Of a stretch of 64,000 nucleotides of DNA, positions 27,171-36,325 are shown one piece after another. The stretch's first letter is position 1. Each line of letters starts with the position of its first letter. Source of the stretch: JALZKA01 sp963715405. Lineage in GTDB: Bacteria; Actinomycetota; Thermoleophilia; Solirubrobacterales; 70-9. The notes beneath the pieces are model-generated. The model was not told the DNA's origin. It was given only the letters and a program-made list of their open reading frames with translations, and made no database searches. The stretch covers positions 2,294,001 through 2,358,000 of the forward strand of contig OY970239.1 in NCBI GenBank assembly GCA_963715405.1, given 5' to 3'. Position numbers and translations under genes: made by a program.

Positions 27171-27225
27171 GCGCCGCTAGCTAACCACAGGTTTTCCTTG
27201 CGGCCGCGTTAGCATCGGCGCCTCG

Positions 27226-28089
27226 ATGAGCGACACCTCCCAAACCAATCTCTCCGATCTGCGGCTCGTGGCCTCCGGCAAGGTCCGCGAGATGTATGAG
27301 ATCGACGGCGACCTTTTGATGGTCGCCTCCGATCGCATCTCCGCCTATGACGTAGTCCTGCCGACCCCAATTCCCGACAAGGGCGCGGTGCTCACGCGCA
27401 TGTCCGTCTTCTGGTTCGAGACCACGAGCGACATCTGCCCCAATCACATGATCACCGAGGAGGTTCCCGCGGAGGCGAAGGGTCGCGGCCTGCGGGTTCA
27501 AAAGCTCGACATGTACCCGGTCGAATGCGTCGTCCGCGGCTACATCACCGGGTCGGGTTGGAAGGAGTACGGGAAGACCGGCGAGGTGTGCGGGATCAAG
27601 CTGCCCGGGGGACTTCAGGAGTCCGAGAAGCTTCCCGAGCCGATCTTCACCCCCGCGACGAAGGCCGAGGTCGGCGACCACGACGAGAACATCTCGTTCG
27701 AGCGCGCGGTGGAGACAATCGGCGACCGCGGCCTCATGGAGAACCTCCGGGACACCTCGATCGCCCTGTACGAGCACGCCGCTGCGCACGCGGCGGAGCG
27801 CGGGATCATCATCGCCGACACCAAGTTCGAGTTCGGCGCCTCGCCGGGAGCCGAGGTGGTCCTGGGCGATGAAGTGCTGACGCCCGACTCCTCTCGCTTC
27901 TGGCCCGCCGACTCATACGAGCCTGGCCGCGGCCAATCGTCCTTCGACAAGCAGTACGTGCGCGACTGGCTCGACGAGTCGGGCTGGGACCACTCGCCGC
28001 CCGGCCCCGAGCTGCCGCTAGAGGTGGTCGACGGCACGCGCGCCAAGTACGTCGAGGCGTACGAGCGCATTACCGGCCGCGACTTTTAG
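27226..28089 (+). CDS. purC: SAICAR synthetase
   Basis: Joins aspartate to CAIR with ATP (step 7). The 287-residue protein has LVASGKVREMYEIDGDLLMV at the N-terminus, SDRISAYDVVLPTPIPDKG, VVRGYITGSGWKEY and FEFGASPGAEVVLGDEVLTPDSSRFW (only key residues named). ATG 27226 lies 10 nt after TAGCAT. It is separated from purB by two convergent sulfotransferase genes. Confidence 0.97.
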   Translation: MSDTSQTNLSDLRLVASGKVREMYEIDGDLLMVASDRISAYDVVLPTPIPDKGAVLTRMSVFWFETTSDICPNHMITEEVPAEAKGRGLRVQKLDMYPVECVVRGYITGSGWKEYGKTGEVCGIKLPGGLQESEKLPEPIFTPATKAEVGDHDENISFERAVETIGDRGLMENLRDTSIALYEHAAAHAAERGIIIADTKFEFGASPGAEVVLGDEVLTPDSSRFWPADSYEPGRGQSSFDKQYVRDWLDESGWDHSPPGPELPLEVVDGTRAKYVEAYERITGRDF

Positions 28090-28109
28090 GCGCATGTAGC
28101 GTCTTCGCC

Positions 28110-29138
28110 GTGAACGTCTTCATCCTGGGGATGCGCCGGTCAGGCACGACGATCCTCTACGACGCATTCGGGGAGGACCCCGAGCTCAAGCGCTTCTACG
28201 AGCCGTTCAGGGAGGAGGCCGAGACCCCCGGCGGCGGCTCCGGCGCCCGCCCCGAGGACGTCTTTGCCGAGACGCGCGAGCTTCGCCTCCAGTTCAAGCG
28301 CGAGGAGCACCCCGAGGTGCCGCTCGAGCTCTTCAACCACGGCGGTCCGAGGGCGCCGGGGCTGGAGCTGCACCCAGCCCTTCCCAACTGGGGAATCACC
28401 CTCTTGCAGTACCTCTTGGACCAGGCGCCGCAGGTTCTCATAAAGGAGGTGCGGCTCTTCCGGAAGCTCGCCGCGATACACGGCGTGGATCCCGACGCGA
28501 CGATCGTCCATGTAGTGCGGGACCCGCGTGCTGTGACAGGCTCGATGCTCTTCGGCCGGGGACGGCGCCACACCCCTCGCTTCACGGACGCGGACTCTTA
28601 TTTCGAGGCATGGACTCGGCGCAAGCTCTGGTCGTCGACGATTATGGCCCGCGAGCTCCTCGCGGCGGGCGAGCACGAGGGGCTCGAGCGAGGCGTTCCG
28701 GACTTTATGCGCCCGCTCGTGGTGTGGAAGGCGATTCAGGACGCGATCCGCAGCGACGGTCAAAGGCTCTTCGGTGAGCGCTACGTGCAGATCCGCCTCG
28801 AGGACCTCCGACCTGATCCGGAAGGCGAGCTTCACCGGATCTACGATGCGATCGGGCGAGCTACACCTGACGGCGTTCGCTCATGGGCTGAGGCCCACGT
28901 CCGGCGCGAGGAGGAGATCCCGTGGGCCGATGACCCGCGCTGGGCCGCGGCGGCGAAGAGGCTCGGCATGGAGGAGACGCTGGAAGCGACCGGTTACGCC
29001 CATGTATTGGGCCTCGCCGGAAGGGCACGCCCGCTTCTTCTCCGCTCGCCGGACTCTGGCGCCCCCTCCCGCCTCGACGCCGCCGTCGGGCGCGCTCGCC
29101 GAGCGATGGACCGAGCCACCGGCCGGGCTGGTCGTTAG
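28110..29138 (+). CDS. sulfotransferase (island member 4)
   Basis: 342 residues. ILGMRRSGTTILYDAFGEDP is the PSB loop and HVVRDPRAVTGSM the 3'-phosphate site; RLEDLRPDPEGELHRIYDAI matches the helix after it. It is more divergent than the main group, with an Arg/Ala-rich C-terminal tail. GTG 28110 lies 7 nt after TAGCGT (28097-28102). It is inserted between purC and purS, and its stop TAG forms part of the TAGGTT before purS. Confidence 0.82.
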   Translation: MNVFILGMRRSGTTILYDAFGEDPELKRFYEPFREEAETPGGGSGARPEDVFAETRELRLQFKREEHPEVPLELFNHGGPRAPGLELHPALPNWGITLLQYLLDQAPQVLIKEVRLFRKLAAIHGVDPDATIVHVVRDPRAVTGSMLFGRGRRHTPRFTDADSYFEAWTRRKLWSSTIMARELLAAGEHEGLERGVPDFMRPLVVWKAIQDAIRSDGQRLFGERYVQIRLEDLRPDPEGELHRIYDAIGRATPDGVRSWAEAHVRREEEIPWADDPRWAAAAKRLGMEETLEATGYAHVLGLAGRARPLLLRSPDSGAPSRLDAAVGRARRAMDRATGRAGR

Positions 29139-29149
29139 GTTCTGAACCG

Positions 29150-29374
29150 GTGAAGGCGCGCGTTCTCATCCGGCCCAAGAAGGGCATTCTCGACCCGCAG
29201 GGCAAGGCGGTAGAGAGGGCCCTGCCGGCGCTCGGATTCGACTCGGTGCGCGACGTGCGCGTCGGCCGCTTGGTTGAGCTCGAGGCCGACGACGCCTCGC
29301 ATCTCGGCGAGCTTTGCGAGAAGCTCCTCGCCAACCCCTTGATCGAGGACTACGAGATCCAGGAGATCGGCTAG
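29150..29374 (+). CDS. purS: FGAM synthase subunit PurS
   Basis: 74-residue subunit that bridges PurL and PurQ in formylglycinamidine ribonucleotide synthase. It begins MKARVLIRPKKGILDPQGKA and has the typical FDSVRDVRVGRLVEL. GTG 29150 lies 8 nt after TAGGTT. It is 6 nt upstream of purQ. Its partner purL is 15 kb away. Confidence 0.95.
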   Translation: MKARVLIRPKKGILDPQGKAVERALPALGFDSVRDVRVGRLVELEADDASHLGELCEKLLANPLIEDYEIQEIG

Positions 29375-29380
29375 CTCCAG

Positions 29381-30046
29381 ATGTTCGGCGTCCTTCAGTT
29401 CCCCGGCTCGTGCGACGAACGTGACGCCCTTGCGGCCTGCGAGCGAGTAGACGAGGCTCGCATGATCTGGCACGAGGAGACATCGCTCGATGGCATCGAC
29501 GCGATCGTCGTGCCGGGCGGCTTTTCCTACGGCGACTACCTGCGGGCGGGGGCGATCGCCCGTTTCGCCCCGGCCATGGAGGCGGTGCGCGAGTTCGCCG
29601 ACGGCGGCGGCCCGGTCCTCGGGATCTGCAACGGCTTTCAGGTCCTCTGCGAGGCTGGGCTCCTGCCGGGGGCGCTCCTTCCCAACGAAGGGCTCCGCTT
29701 CCTCTGCCGCCAGGTTGATCTCGAGGTGGTCTCGCCCGAGAGCGCTTTCACCCGCGGGCTCGAGGTGGGCGAGCGGCTCTCTGTGCCGGTCAAGCACATG
29801 ACAGGGCGCTACTTCGCCACGCCCAGCCAGCTCGATGAACTCGAGGCCCGAGGCCAGGTCGTCCTGCGCTACGCCGCGGGGCAGAACCCGAACGGCTCGG
29901 CCCGCGACATCGCGGGCGTCTCGAACGAGGCGAGGAACGTCATGGGCCTCATGCCCCACCCCGAGCATGCCGTCGACCCGCTCACAGGCTCCGACAACGG
30001 ACTCAAGCTCTTCGCGGCGGTGGCGAAGGCCGCCGCCGCGCGATGA
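29381..30046 (+). CDS. purQ: FGAM synthase glutaminase subunit PurQ
   Basis: Class I glutaminase that supplies ammonia to PurL (step 4). The 221-residue protein has GVLQFPGSCDERDA, the nucleophile Cys in GICNGFQ, GRYFA, and the catalytic His-Glu pair in PHPEH. It is part of the PurLQS complex with small PurL. Its stop overlaps the next ATG (ATGA). Confidence 0.96.
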   Translation: MFGVLQFPGSCDERDALAACERVDEARMIWHEETSLDGIDAIVVPGGFSYGDYLRAGAIARFAPAMEAVREFADGGGPVLGICNGFQVLCEAGLLPGALLPNEGLRFLCRQVDLEVVSPESAFTRGLEVGERLSVPVKHMTGRYFATPSQLDELEARGQVVLRYAAGQNPNGSARDIAGVSNEARNVMGLMPHPEHAVDPLTGSDNGLKLFAAVAKAAAAR

Positions 30047-30237
30047 AGAAGACCGCAATCGTAGATCTCGGCTACGGCGTCGCTCTCGCCTTGCTCAGCG
30101 CCGCCATGGTCACCGGGACGGTGCTGACCCTGTACGAAGAAGGGGAAACCTTCACGGGTCACGTGGTCGTGGGCTGTGCGCTTTATCTGGGTGCTCTCGG
30201 GGCGTTGCTCATGCGCCGGGGAGTTCGAAAGCTCTAG
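30043..30237 (+). CDS. small two-helix membrane protein coupled to purQ
   Basis: 64 residues (MKKTAIVDLGYGVALALLSA start). Two hydrophobic segments (about 10-30 and 42-57) are joined by a short polar loop, with a basic C-terminus. I do not recognise the family. It overlaps the purQ stop by ATGA, which supports real translation. A role in the purine pathway is not evident. Confidence 0.6.
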   Translation: MKKTAIVDLGYGVALALLSAAMVTGTVLTLYEEGETFTGHVVVGCALYLGALGALLMRRGVRKL

Positions 30238-30249
30238 CCTTCCGAGCCC

Positions 30250-31203
30250 ATGGCGGACGACTCGTTCATCGCGAAACGTCTGCGCCCCATGCGCCTTCGC
30301 GGCCGCTCGGAAGCGGGTGCGCCCGCGCCTTTCGTGGTGGGCGTCGGGCGGTCAGGCACGACGCTCCTGCGCCTGATGCTGGACGCGCATTCAGAGCTCG
30401 CGGTCCCACCCGAGACACACTTCTTCGGGAGCCTGCGCGCTGCCGCAGGCAAGCTCCGGTTCGGCCCTGCGGAGGCGGTTGAGGCGATCGCCGATGACGA
30501 GCACCGGCGCTGGAATGACTTCGGCATGGCGCGCGACGAGCTTCGCGGCTGCTTCGAAGCGATCCCGCGCTTCAACCTCGCCGACGCCCTTCGCACCTTC
30601 TACGAGCTCTACGCCGAAAAGCAGGGCAAGGCGCGCTGGGGCGACAAGACGCCCGACTACTTGAAAAGGATGCGCCAGATCAAGGGCGTCTTGCCGGAGG
30701 CCCGGTTCATCCACGTGATCCGCGACGGGCGGGACGTCACCCTCTCGACGAACAAGCGCATAACCGAGCGCGGCCACCGCGACCCGATGTCCCCCGCCCG
30801 GGCGGCGAAGCGCTGGCAGAGGAAGATCCTGCGAGCGCGCGCCGACGGACCGGAGCTCGGCGAGTACCTCGAGGTTCGCTACGAGGACCTCATCACAGAC
30901 ACCGAGGCGACGCTTCGGAGGGTCTGCGAGTTCGCCCAGCTCGAGTTCGAGCCCGGGATGCTGAGCTACCACGAGACGGCGGCGCTTCGCCTGTCTGAGA
31001 TGGCGGGCGCGATGCCGGCGCGCGACGGGCGCCCAGAGCGCGACGCTGGCGAGCGGCTCAAGGCGCACGCGCTGGCGACGAAGCCGCCGACGCAGGAGCG
31101 CATCGAGGTGTGGCGCGAGGACATGAGCGCCGAGGACTTGGCGGAGTTCGAAGCGGTTGCCGGAGAACTCCTCTCCGAGCTCGGCTACGCCCGCGCCTCG
31201 TAG
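30250..31203 (+). CDS. sulfotransferase (island member 5)
   Basis: 317 residues. VGVGRSGTTLLRLMLDAHSE, RWGDKTPDY, HVIRDGRDVTLS, YEDLITDTEATLRRVCEF, and C-terminal LLSELGYA. Main paralogue group. ATG 30250 lies 9 nt after TAGCCT, whose TAG is the stop of the preceding small membrane gene. It is followed 13 nt later by member 6 in the same orientation. Confidence 0.88.
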   Translation: MADDSFIAKRLRPMRLRGRSEAGAPAPFVVGVGRSGTTLLRLMLDAHSELAVPPETHFFGSLRAAAGKLRFGPAEAVEAIADDEHRRWNDFGMARDELRGCFEAIPRFNLADALRTFYELYAEKQGKARWGDKTPDYLKRMRQIKGVLPEARFIHVIRDGRDVTLSTNKRITERGHRDPMSPARAAKRWQRKILRARADGPELGEYLEVRYEDLITDTEATLRRVCEFAQLEFEPGMLSYHETAALRLSEMAGAMPARDGRPERDAGERLKAHALATKPPTQERIEVWREDMSAEDLAEFEAVAGELLSELGYARAS

Positions 31204-31216
31204 GCTCGAACCCTCG

Positions 31217-32143
31217 ATGGCAGTCATCGTTCCCAGCTTCCTGCGCGCGCAAAAGCATGCCCCGTTTCCCTTCGTGGTGGGCATGAACCGCTCTGGCACG
31301 ACGCTTCTGCGGATGATGCTGGACGCCCATTCCGAGCTCACAATCCCACCTGAGACGCATTTCGTGCCCGACGCGATCAAGGCCGCGAAGGCGGGCGGCG
31401 CAACGCCCGAGAGCGTGCTTCAGGCGATGAAGAAGCACCGCGAATGGGGCGACTTCGAGATCTCCGACTCGGAGATGCTCGCTCGCCTGGAGGCCCTGCC
31501 GAAGCTTCGGCCCGGCCCCGCGGTGCGCGCGTTCTATGAGATCTACGCGGAGCGGCAGGGCAAGCCTCGCTACGGCGAAAAGACCCCCACCTACGTCCAG
31601 AAGATGAGGCTGATCCAGCGCGCGCTTCCCGAGGCGCGCTTCTGTCACGTGGTCCGCGACGGGCGCGACGTCGCGCTTTCGGTGCTCGATCGCACGGTGC
31701 GCGACCTCACCGCCGGTGATGTCGCAGCGCGCTGGCTAAAGAAGGTGACAAAGGCCCGCGCGGACTCTCCTCAGATCAAGCACTACACCGAGATCCGCTA
31801 CGAGGACCTGATTCTCGACACCGAGCCTGTGCTTCGCAAGGTCTGCGAGTTCTTCGAGCTCGACTGGCAGGACGCAGTCCTCAACTACCACGAGCGCTCG
31901 GCCGACCGCCTCAAGGAGATGGCGCGCACCCTCCCAGGCGGCGGCAAGTCCAAGGAGCTCACGGTCGAGCGGCGGCTGGCAACGCACGAGATGACGACGA
32001 AGCCGCCCTCGGCCGACCGAGTCCAGCGCTGGCGAAAGCAGATGACCGAGGAGCAGCGTCTCGAGTTCGAGGGGGTTGCGGGCGAGCTCCTCGCCGAGCT
32101 CGGCTATCCGGTCGGCGAGCCGGTCGACGCCGCAGCGGTTTAG
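31217..32143 (+). CDS. sulfotransferase (island member 6)
   Basis: 308 residues from ATG 31217. VGMNRSGTTLLRMMLDAHSE, RYGEKTPTY (Glu in place of the usual Asp), HVVRDGRDVALS, YEDLILDTEPVLRKVCEF, C-terminal LLAELGYPV. Main group. TAGGCT, whose TAG is the stop of member 5, lies 10 nt before the ATG. A longer open frame upstream overlaps member 5 and is rejected. Confidence 0.88.
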   Translation: MAVIVPSFLRAQKHAPFPFVVGMNRSGTTLLRMMLDAHSELTIPPETHFVPDAIKAAKAGGATPESVLQAMKKHREWGDFEISDSEMLARLEALPKLRPGPAVRAFYEIYAERQGKPRYGEKTPTYVQKMRLIQRALPEARFCHVVRDGRDVALSVLDRTVRDLTAGDVAARWLKKVTKARADSPQIKHYTEIRYEDLILDTEPVLRKVCEFFELDWQDAVLNYHERSADRLKEMARTLPGGGKSKELTVERRLATHEMTTKPPSADRVQRWRKQMTEEQRLEFEGVAGELLAELGYPVGEPVDAAAV

Positions 32144-32202
32144 GCATGTATCTGATGAGCACCTTGAGGTGCGAACGCAGCATGTGCCGGTAGGTGTCCC
32201 TG

Positions 32203-33285
32203 ATGCGTGTCGGCATCGTCACCAAGTGGTTTGCCTCCGGCCAGGCGGTGGTCTCGCGCTACGTCCGCGCGGCCCTGGAAGAGCTCGGCCACGAGACGTT
32301 CGTCCTGGCCCGCGAAGGGACGGGTCCCCGCTCAGGCGTTGCCGAGCGCACGCCCGATCCCGTCTGGGACCAGCCCGGCGTCACCGAGACCGGCCTTTCG
32401 GAGGTGCCGCTCGCGGTGTATCGCGAATGGGTCGAGCGCGAGCGGATCGACGTCATCCACTGCGACAACCTTTACGCGTTCGGCGAGCTCGCGGCGCTCC
32501 GCGCCGAGGGCATGAGGACGGTCGGGCGCTTCGTCTGGGAGCACTTCTCCTCAGAGCACGTGGCCGGCGCGAAGAAGGCCTTCGACGTGGTCTATTCCCT
32601 TCACCGCGCCGAGCAGGAGCGCTACGCCGGGATGGGGATCGAGAGCCCATATGTCACCTGGGGCTGCCACCCGGAGCTTCTCGCCGTCGAGCCGGACCGG
32701 CGCGAGGACGGGCTGGTCCGCCTTCTCGTGCCCGGCAGCTTCATGGGCCGGCGCAAGCCGCTCGACGAGATGCTCGACGCCTTCGGGCGGACGAACGACG
32801 AGCGCCTCCGCCTCGTGGTCAAGGGGCAGACCGCGCGCAGGGAAGGAAAGCTCGCCAAGGCGGCGAGCGAGGATTCGAGGATCGAGATCATGATCGAGGA
32901 TCAACCGACGGACGAGCACCTGCGATTCGTGGCGGGCTGCGACGTCTGCCTCTCGCCAACGCGGTGGGAGGGCCTCGGCCTGCCGCTCTATGAGGCGATC
33001 GCATTCGGCCAGCCCGCGATCACGAACGACAATCCGCCGATGAACGAGGCAGTCGCAGACGGCGTGAACGGCTACCTCGTCAGCGCAGCCGTAGAGGGGA
33101 CCGCTCGCTCCGGGATCACCTCGTGGAGCCCTGACGCCGGCGAGCTTGCGCGGGCGATCGGGCGGATCGCCGACGACTCGGCGCGCGCCGAGCTCGCCGC
33201 CGGGGCCCGCGAGCTTCGAGAGGGCGAGCGTGCCTGGTCGCGCACGGTCGAGGGCTACTCCGAGCTGCTGTCGATGGTGGCGTGA
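32203..33285 (+). CDS. GT4-like glycosyltransferase (paralogue B)
   Basis: 360 residues from ATG 32203 (a GTG three codons upstream is less likely because paralogues start MRVGIVTKWF). It has RFVWEHFSSEHV, GCHPELL, and the donor-domain motif RWEGLGLPLYEAIAFGQP with ITNDNPPMNE. TAGGTG lies 6 nt upstream. Its stop overlaps the start of paralogue C (TGATG), so the two are co-translated and probably act in sequence on one glycan. Confidence 0.86.
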   Translation: MRVGIVTKWFASGQAVVSRYVRAALEELGHETFVLAREGTGPRSGVAERTPDPVWDQPGVTETGLSEVPLAVYREWVERERIDVIHCDNLYAFGELAALRAEGMRTVGRFVWEHFSSEHVAGAKKAFDVVYSLHRAEQERYAGMGIESPYVTWGCHPELLAVEPDRREDGLVRLLVPGSFMGRRKPLDEMLDAFGRTNDERLRLVVKGQTARREGKLAKAASEDSRIEIMIEDQPTDEHLRFVAGCDVCLSPTRWEGLGLPLYEAIAFGQPAITNDNPPMNEAVADGVNGYLVSAAVEGTARSGITSWSPDAGELARAIGRIADDSARAELAAGARELREGERAWSRTVEGYSELLSMVA

Positions 33286-34421
33286 TGCGTGTCGGCGTCG
33301 TCACCAAGTGGTTCAACCGCGGCCAGCCCGTAGTCGGCCGCCACACGCGCTCAGCGCTCGATGAGCTTGGCCATGAGACCTTCGTCCTCGCTCGGCCCAA
33401 ACAGGAGCGCGGCCCGCAGCCCGGGGCGCTCTCGCGCGACGACGTCTGGGACCAGCCGGGCGTGACCGAAGCGTCCGCTTTCGACATCTCACTCGCCGAG
33501 TACGTCGAATGGATCGAGCGCGAGGGGATCGAGACGATCCTCTGCGACCAGAACTACGGGTTCGAAGAGCTCGCCGAGCTCCGCGCCCGGGGCGTCCGCG
33601 TCATCGGCCGCTTCGTCTGGGAGCACTTCACCGCCGACCACGTCGAGGGGGCTCGGCGCGCCTACGACGTGGTCTTTTCGATGACGCGCGCGGAGCAGGA
33701 CCGCTACCGGTCGATGGGCCTCGAGACGCCGTACGTGCCGTGGGGATGCCACCCGGAGCTGGTCGAAGCGGGCCACCGCGCCGCCGCCGAGCGCCAAACG
33801 CGGGAGGAGGTACGGCCTGGGACGTTTCGCGGTGGTGAAGCCGTGACGTTCGTGTTTACCGGGGGGTTTCTTGGCCATCGCAAGCCGCTCGAGCCGGTGC
33901 TCGAGGCGTGGTCTCGGGTGCGAAGCGAGCGGGCGCGGCTCGTCGTTAAGGCGCAGGTCGAGCGCTCGCGCCTCTCGAGCGCCGAGGAAGCGGCAAGCAA
34001 GGACGGCCGCATCGAGCTCCGGATCGGCGACGAGCCGACCGCGGACCACCTCGCCGCAGTCGCCGCCGCCGACGTGACCCTCTCCCCGGCGCGCTGGGAG
34101 GGCCTGGGCCTCCCGCTCTATGAAGCCGTCGCGTTCGGGCAGCCCGCGATCACGAACGACGTGGCCCCCATGAACGAGATCACGGCCCATGAGGTGAGCG
34201 GGCTCCTCGTCGCCTCCCGGCCGGACGGCGAGGCTCGATCGGGCATTCCGGCCCACGCGTTCGACGAGGAGGCGATGGCAGAAGCGATCGATCGCTTGGC
34301 CGAGGACGACGACTTGCGCGCCCGGCTCGCGGCGGGAGCGCGCGAGCTTCGCGACTCAGACCGCTCGTGGTCGAACACCGTGCGGGGCTTCGAGTCGCTG
34401 CTAGAACTGCCCTCCTCATGA
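33285..34421 (+). CDS. GT4-like glycosyltransferase (paralogue C)
   Basis: 378 residues. MRVGVVTKWFNRGQPVVGRH start, RFVWEHFTADHVE, GCHPELV, RWEGLGLPLYEAVAFGQP. It has an extra loop of about 20 residues (AAAERQTREEVRPGTF) compared with paralogue B. It overlaps B at TGATG and sulfotransferase 7 at ATGA, making a tight three-gene unit. Confidence 0.86.
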   Translation: MRVGVVTKWFNRGQPVVGRHTRSALDELGHETFVLARPKQERGPQPGALSRDDVWDQPGVTEASAFDISLAEYVEWIEREGIETILCDQNYGFEELAELRARGVRVIGRFVWEHFTADHVEGARRAYDVVFSMTRAEQDRYRSMGLETPYVPWGCHPELVEAGHRAAAERQTREEVRPGTFRGGEAVTFVFTGGFLGHRKPLEPVLEAWSRVRSERARLVVKAQVERSRLSSAEEAASKDGRIELRIGDEPTADHLAAVAAADVTLSPARWEGLGLPLYEAVAFGQPAITNDVAPMNEITAHEVSGLLVASRPDGEARSGIPAHAFDEEAMAEAIDRLAEDDDLRARLAAGARELRDSDRSWSNTVRGFESLLELPSS

Positions 34422-35392
34422 GCGAGGCGCCCTCGACCGGCAAACGCTTTCGAACGCTGCGAAAGCTGGGCTACCGCGCGCAGATCATGACCACTGCCCG
34501 CAAGCGCCTGCAGGGCCAGCTGCCGGTCCCTCCGCCCGCTCCCTTCGTTTGTGGCGTCACGCGGTCGGGGACGACGCTCCTTCGCCTCATGCTGGACTCG
34601 CACCCGGACCTCGCGATTCCCGGCGAGACCCATTGGGTCGCTCGGTTCATCCGCGACATGGAGCGAAGCAGGATGGACGCGCGCCAGGCGGCCGACTTCA
34701 TCATCGAGTCGAAGCGCTGGCAGGAATTCCACCTGGACGCCGATGAGTTTCGCGCGCGCGTCGCAAGCCTCGATTCCCTCAACGCCCCCGACGTCGTGCG
34801 GACCTTCTACGCCATGTACTCGGAGAAGGAAGGGAAGACGCGATACGGCGACAAGACTCCCGGCTACGTCCGCGACATGCTGCGCATCCAGCGCGTGCTC
34901 CCCGAAGCGCGGTTTATCCACACGATCCGCGACGGCCGCGACGTCGCGGTCTCCCACATGCGAATGAACTGGGGGCCGGCCACCCCCGCCGAGTCGGCCG
35001 AGCTCTGGGTGACGCGGATCTCAAAGGCCCGGCGCCTGGCGCCGAGGATCAACCACTACTCGGAGATCCACTTCGAAGACTTGGTCACCGACCCGGAGGG
35101 AACGCTTCGCAAGGTGTGCGCTTACCTCGACCTCGGCTACGACCCGGCGATGCTCGACTACCACGAGCGAGCGGAGGAACGCCTCGCAGAGAAGGCGGTC
35201 GATCTGGTCCGGAAGCACGGACCGACCCAGCCGGCTGAGGCGCGAATGGAGTCACATCGCCTGGCTAAGGAGCCGCCCCGCGCGGACCGCCTGGGCATGT
35301 GGCGCAAGAAGCTGAACGCGGCCGAGGTGGCGGAGTACGAGGCCATCGCGGGGCCCCTGCTCGAAGAGCTGGGCTACGAGCTGAGCGGCTAG
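34418..35392 (+). CDS. sulfotransferase (island member 7)
   Basis: 324 residues from ATG 34418. CGVTRSGTTLLRLMLDSHPD, RYGDKTPGY, HTIRDGRDVAVS, HFEDLVTDPEGTLRKVCAY, C-terminal LLEELGYEL. Main group, with a basic N-terminal extension of about 40 residues. Translationally coupled to glycosyltransferase C. A pair of GGGGTC palindromes follows immediately after its stop. Confidence 0.88.
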   Translation: MSEAPSTGKRFRTLRKLGYRAQIMTTARKRLQGQLPVPPPAPFVCGVTRSGTTLLRLMLDSHPDLAIPGETHWVARFIRDMERSRMDARQAADFIIESKRWQEFHLDADEFRARVASLDSLNAPDVVRTFYAMYSEKEGKTRYGDKTPGYVRDMLRIQRVLPEARFIHTIRDGRDVAVSHMRMNWGPATPAESAELWVTRISKARRLAPRINHYSEIHFEDLVTDPEGTLRKVCAYLDLGYDPAMLDYHERAEERLAEKAVDLVRKHGPTQPAEARMESHRLAKEPPRADRLGMWRKKLNAAEVAEYEAIAGPLLEELGYELSG

Positions 35393-35428
35393 AGGGGTCA
35401 GACCCCTCTCCGGTTCCGGGTCTGACCC
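35391..35428 (+). repeat. paired GGGGTC palindromes between two sulfotransferase genes
   Basis: AGAGGGGTCAGACCCCTCT (35391-35409) is a perfect 9-bp inverted repeat around one A. GGGTCTGACCC follows at 35418-35428. They may form a terminator-like pair of hairpins, but the same element is found inside coding sequence elsewhere, so it is more likely a dispersed repeat. Confidence 0.8.
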
Positions 35429-35463
35429 TGGCGTCGGCTCTGTCCCTACGATTGGGCAGGCCC

Positions 35464-36315
35464 GTGGCCCCGAACGACGTCCTCATCTCAGGCACCCCTC
35501 GCTCGGGGACCACGCTCACGTGCCATCTCCTCAACAAGGTGGACGACACGGTCGCGCTCCACGAGCCGATGCGAGGCAAGGAATGGGAGGGGCTTCCGCA
35601 TGACGAAATCGCCGGCTTGGTCGCGGCATTTTGCGCCGAGCAGCGCCAGTCCCTGCATGAAAAGGGGAAGGCGATCTCGAAGAACGTCGACGGGAAGGTG
35701 CCGGACAACCCGCACGGCTCGGAGAAGGACGACAGGGGCCTTCGCAAGAGCAAGGTCTCGCGGGGCAAAGTCAAGTTCGACAAGCCGCTGTCGGCCGACT
35801 TCACGCTCGTCCTGAAGCACAACGCCGGCTTTACCGCGGTTCTGGACAGCCTCTCGAAGAGGTTCCGGGTCTATGCAGTCTTGAGGAACCCGCTCGCGGT
35901 GGTCGCCTCCTGGAACAGCATCGACTTCGGCGCCAACCGCGGACGGATCCCAGCCGCCGAACGAGTGGACCCGGAGCTTCGCGAGGCCCTCGACTCGCTC
36001 GCCGAGCCCCTCGATCGCCAGCTTCACATCCTCAACTGGTTCTACGAGCGCTGGCATCGCTTCGTCCCTCCCGAGAACTTCATCCGCTACGAGGACGTGG
36101 TCGCAAGTGGCGGGCGCGCCCTCAGCCCGATCCAGCCGCTGGCGGCAAACCTGTCCGAGCCGCTCGAGAGCCGCAACCTGAGCGGTCTTTACGACCCCGA
36201 GACGGTGCGGCGGATCGGCGAGAGGCTGCTCGAGACCGACGGCGCATACTGGCGCTCGTACTCACGCGAGAGCGTCGAATCCGTGCTCGACGCGAGCGTC
36301 GCCGGCCCGCACTGA
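35464..36315 (+). CDS. divergent sulfotransferase (island member 8)
   Basis: 283 residues from GTG 35464; the open frame runs back into member 7, but upstream codons overlap it and the palindromes. ISGTPRSGTTLTCHLLNKV is the PSB loop, AVLRNPLAVVASW replaces the RDGRD site, and FIRYEDVVA follows. It lacks the WGDKTP and ELGY signatures, so it belongs to a separate subfamily. TACGAT lies 11 nt upstream of the GTG; TTG 35452 is an alternative start. Confidence 0.78.
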   Translation: MAPNDVLISGTPRSGTTLTCHLLNKVDDTVALHEPMRGKEWEGLPHDEIAGLVAAFCAEQRQSLHEKGKAISKNVDGKVPDNPHGSEKDDRGLRKSKVSRGKVKFDKPLSADFTLVLKHNAGFTAVLDSLSKRFRVYAVLRNPLAVVASWNSIDFGANRGRIPAAERVDPELREALDSLAEPLDRQLHILNWFYERWHRFVPPENFIRYEDVVASGGRALSPIQPLAANLSEPLESRNLSGLYDPETVRRIGERLLETDGAYWRSYSRESVESVLDASVAGPH

Positions 36316-36325
36316 GCGGCGGCGG

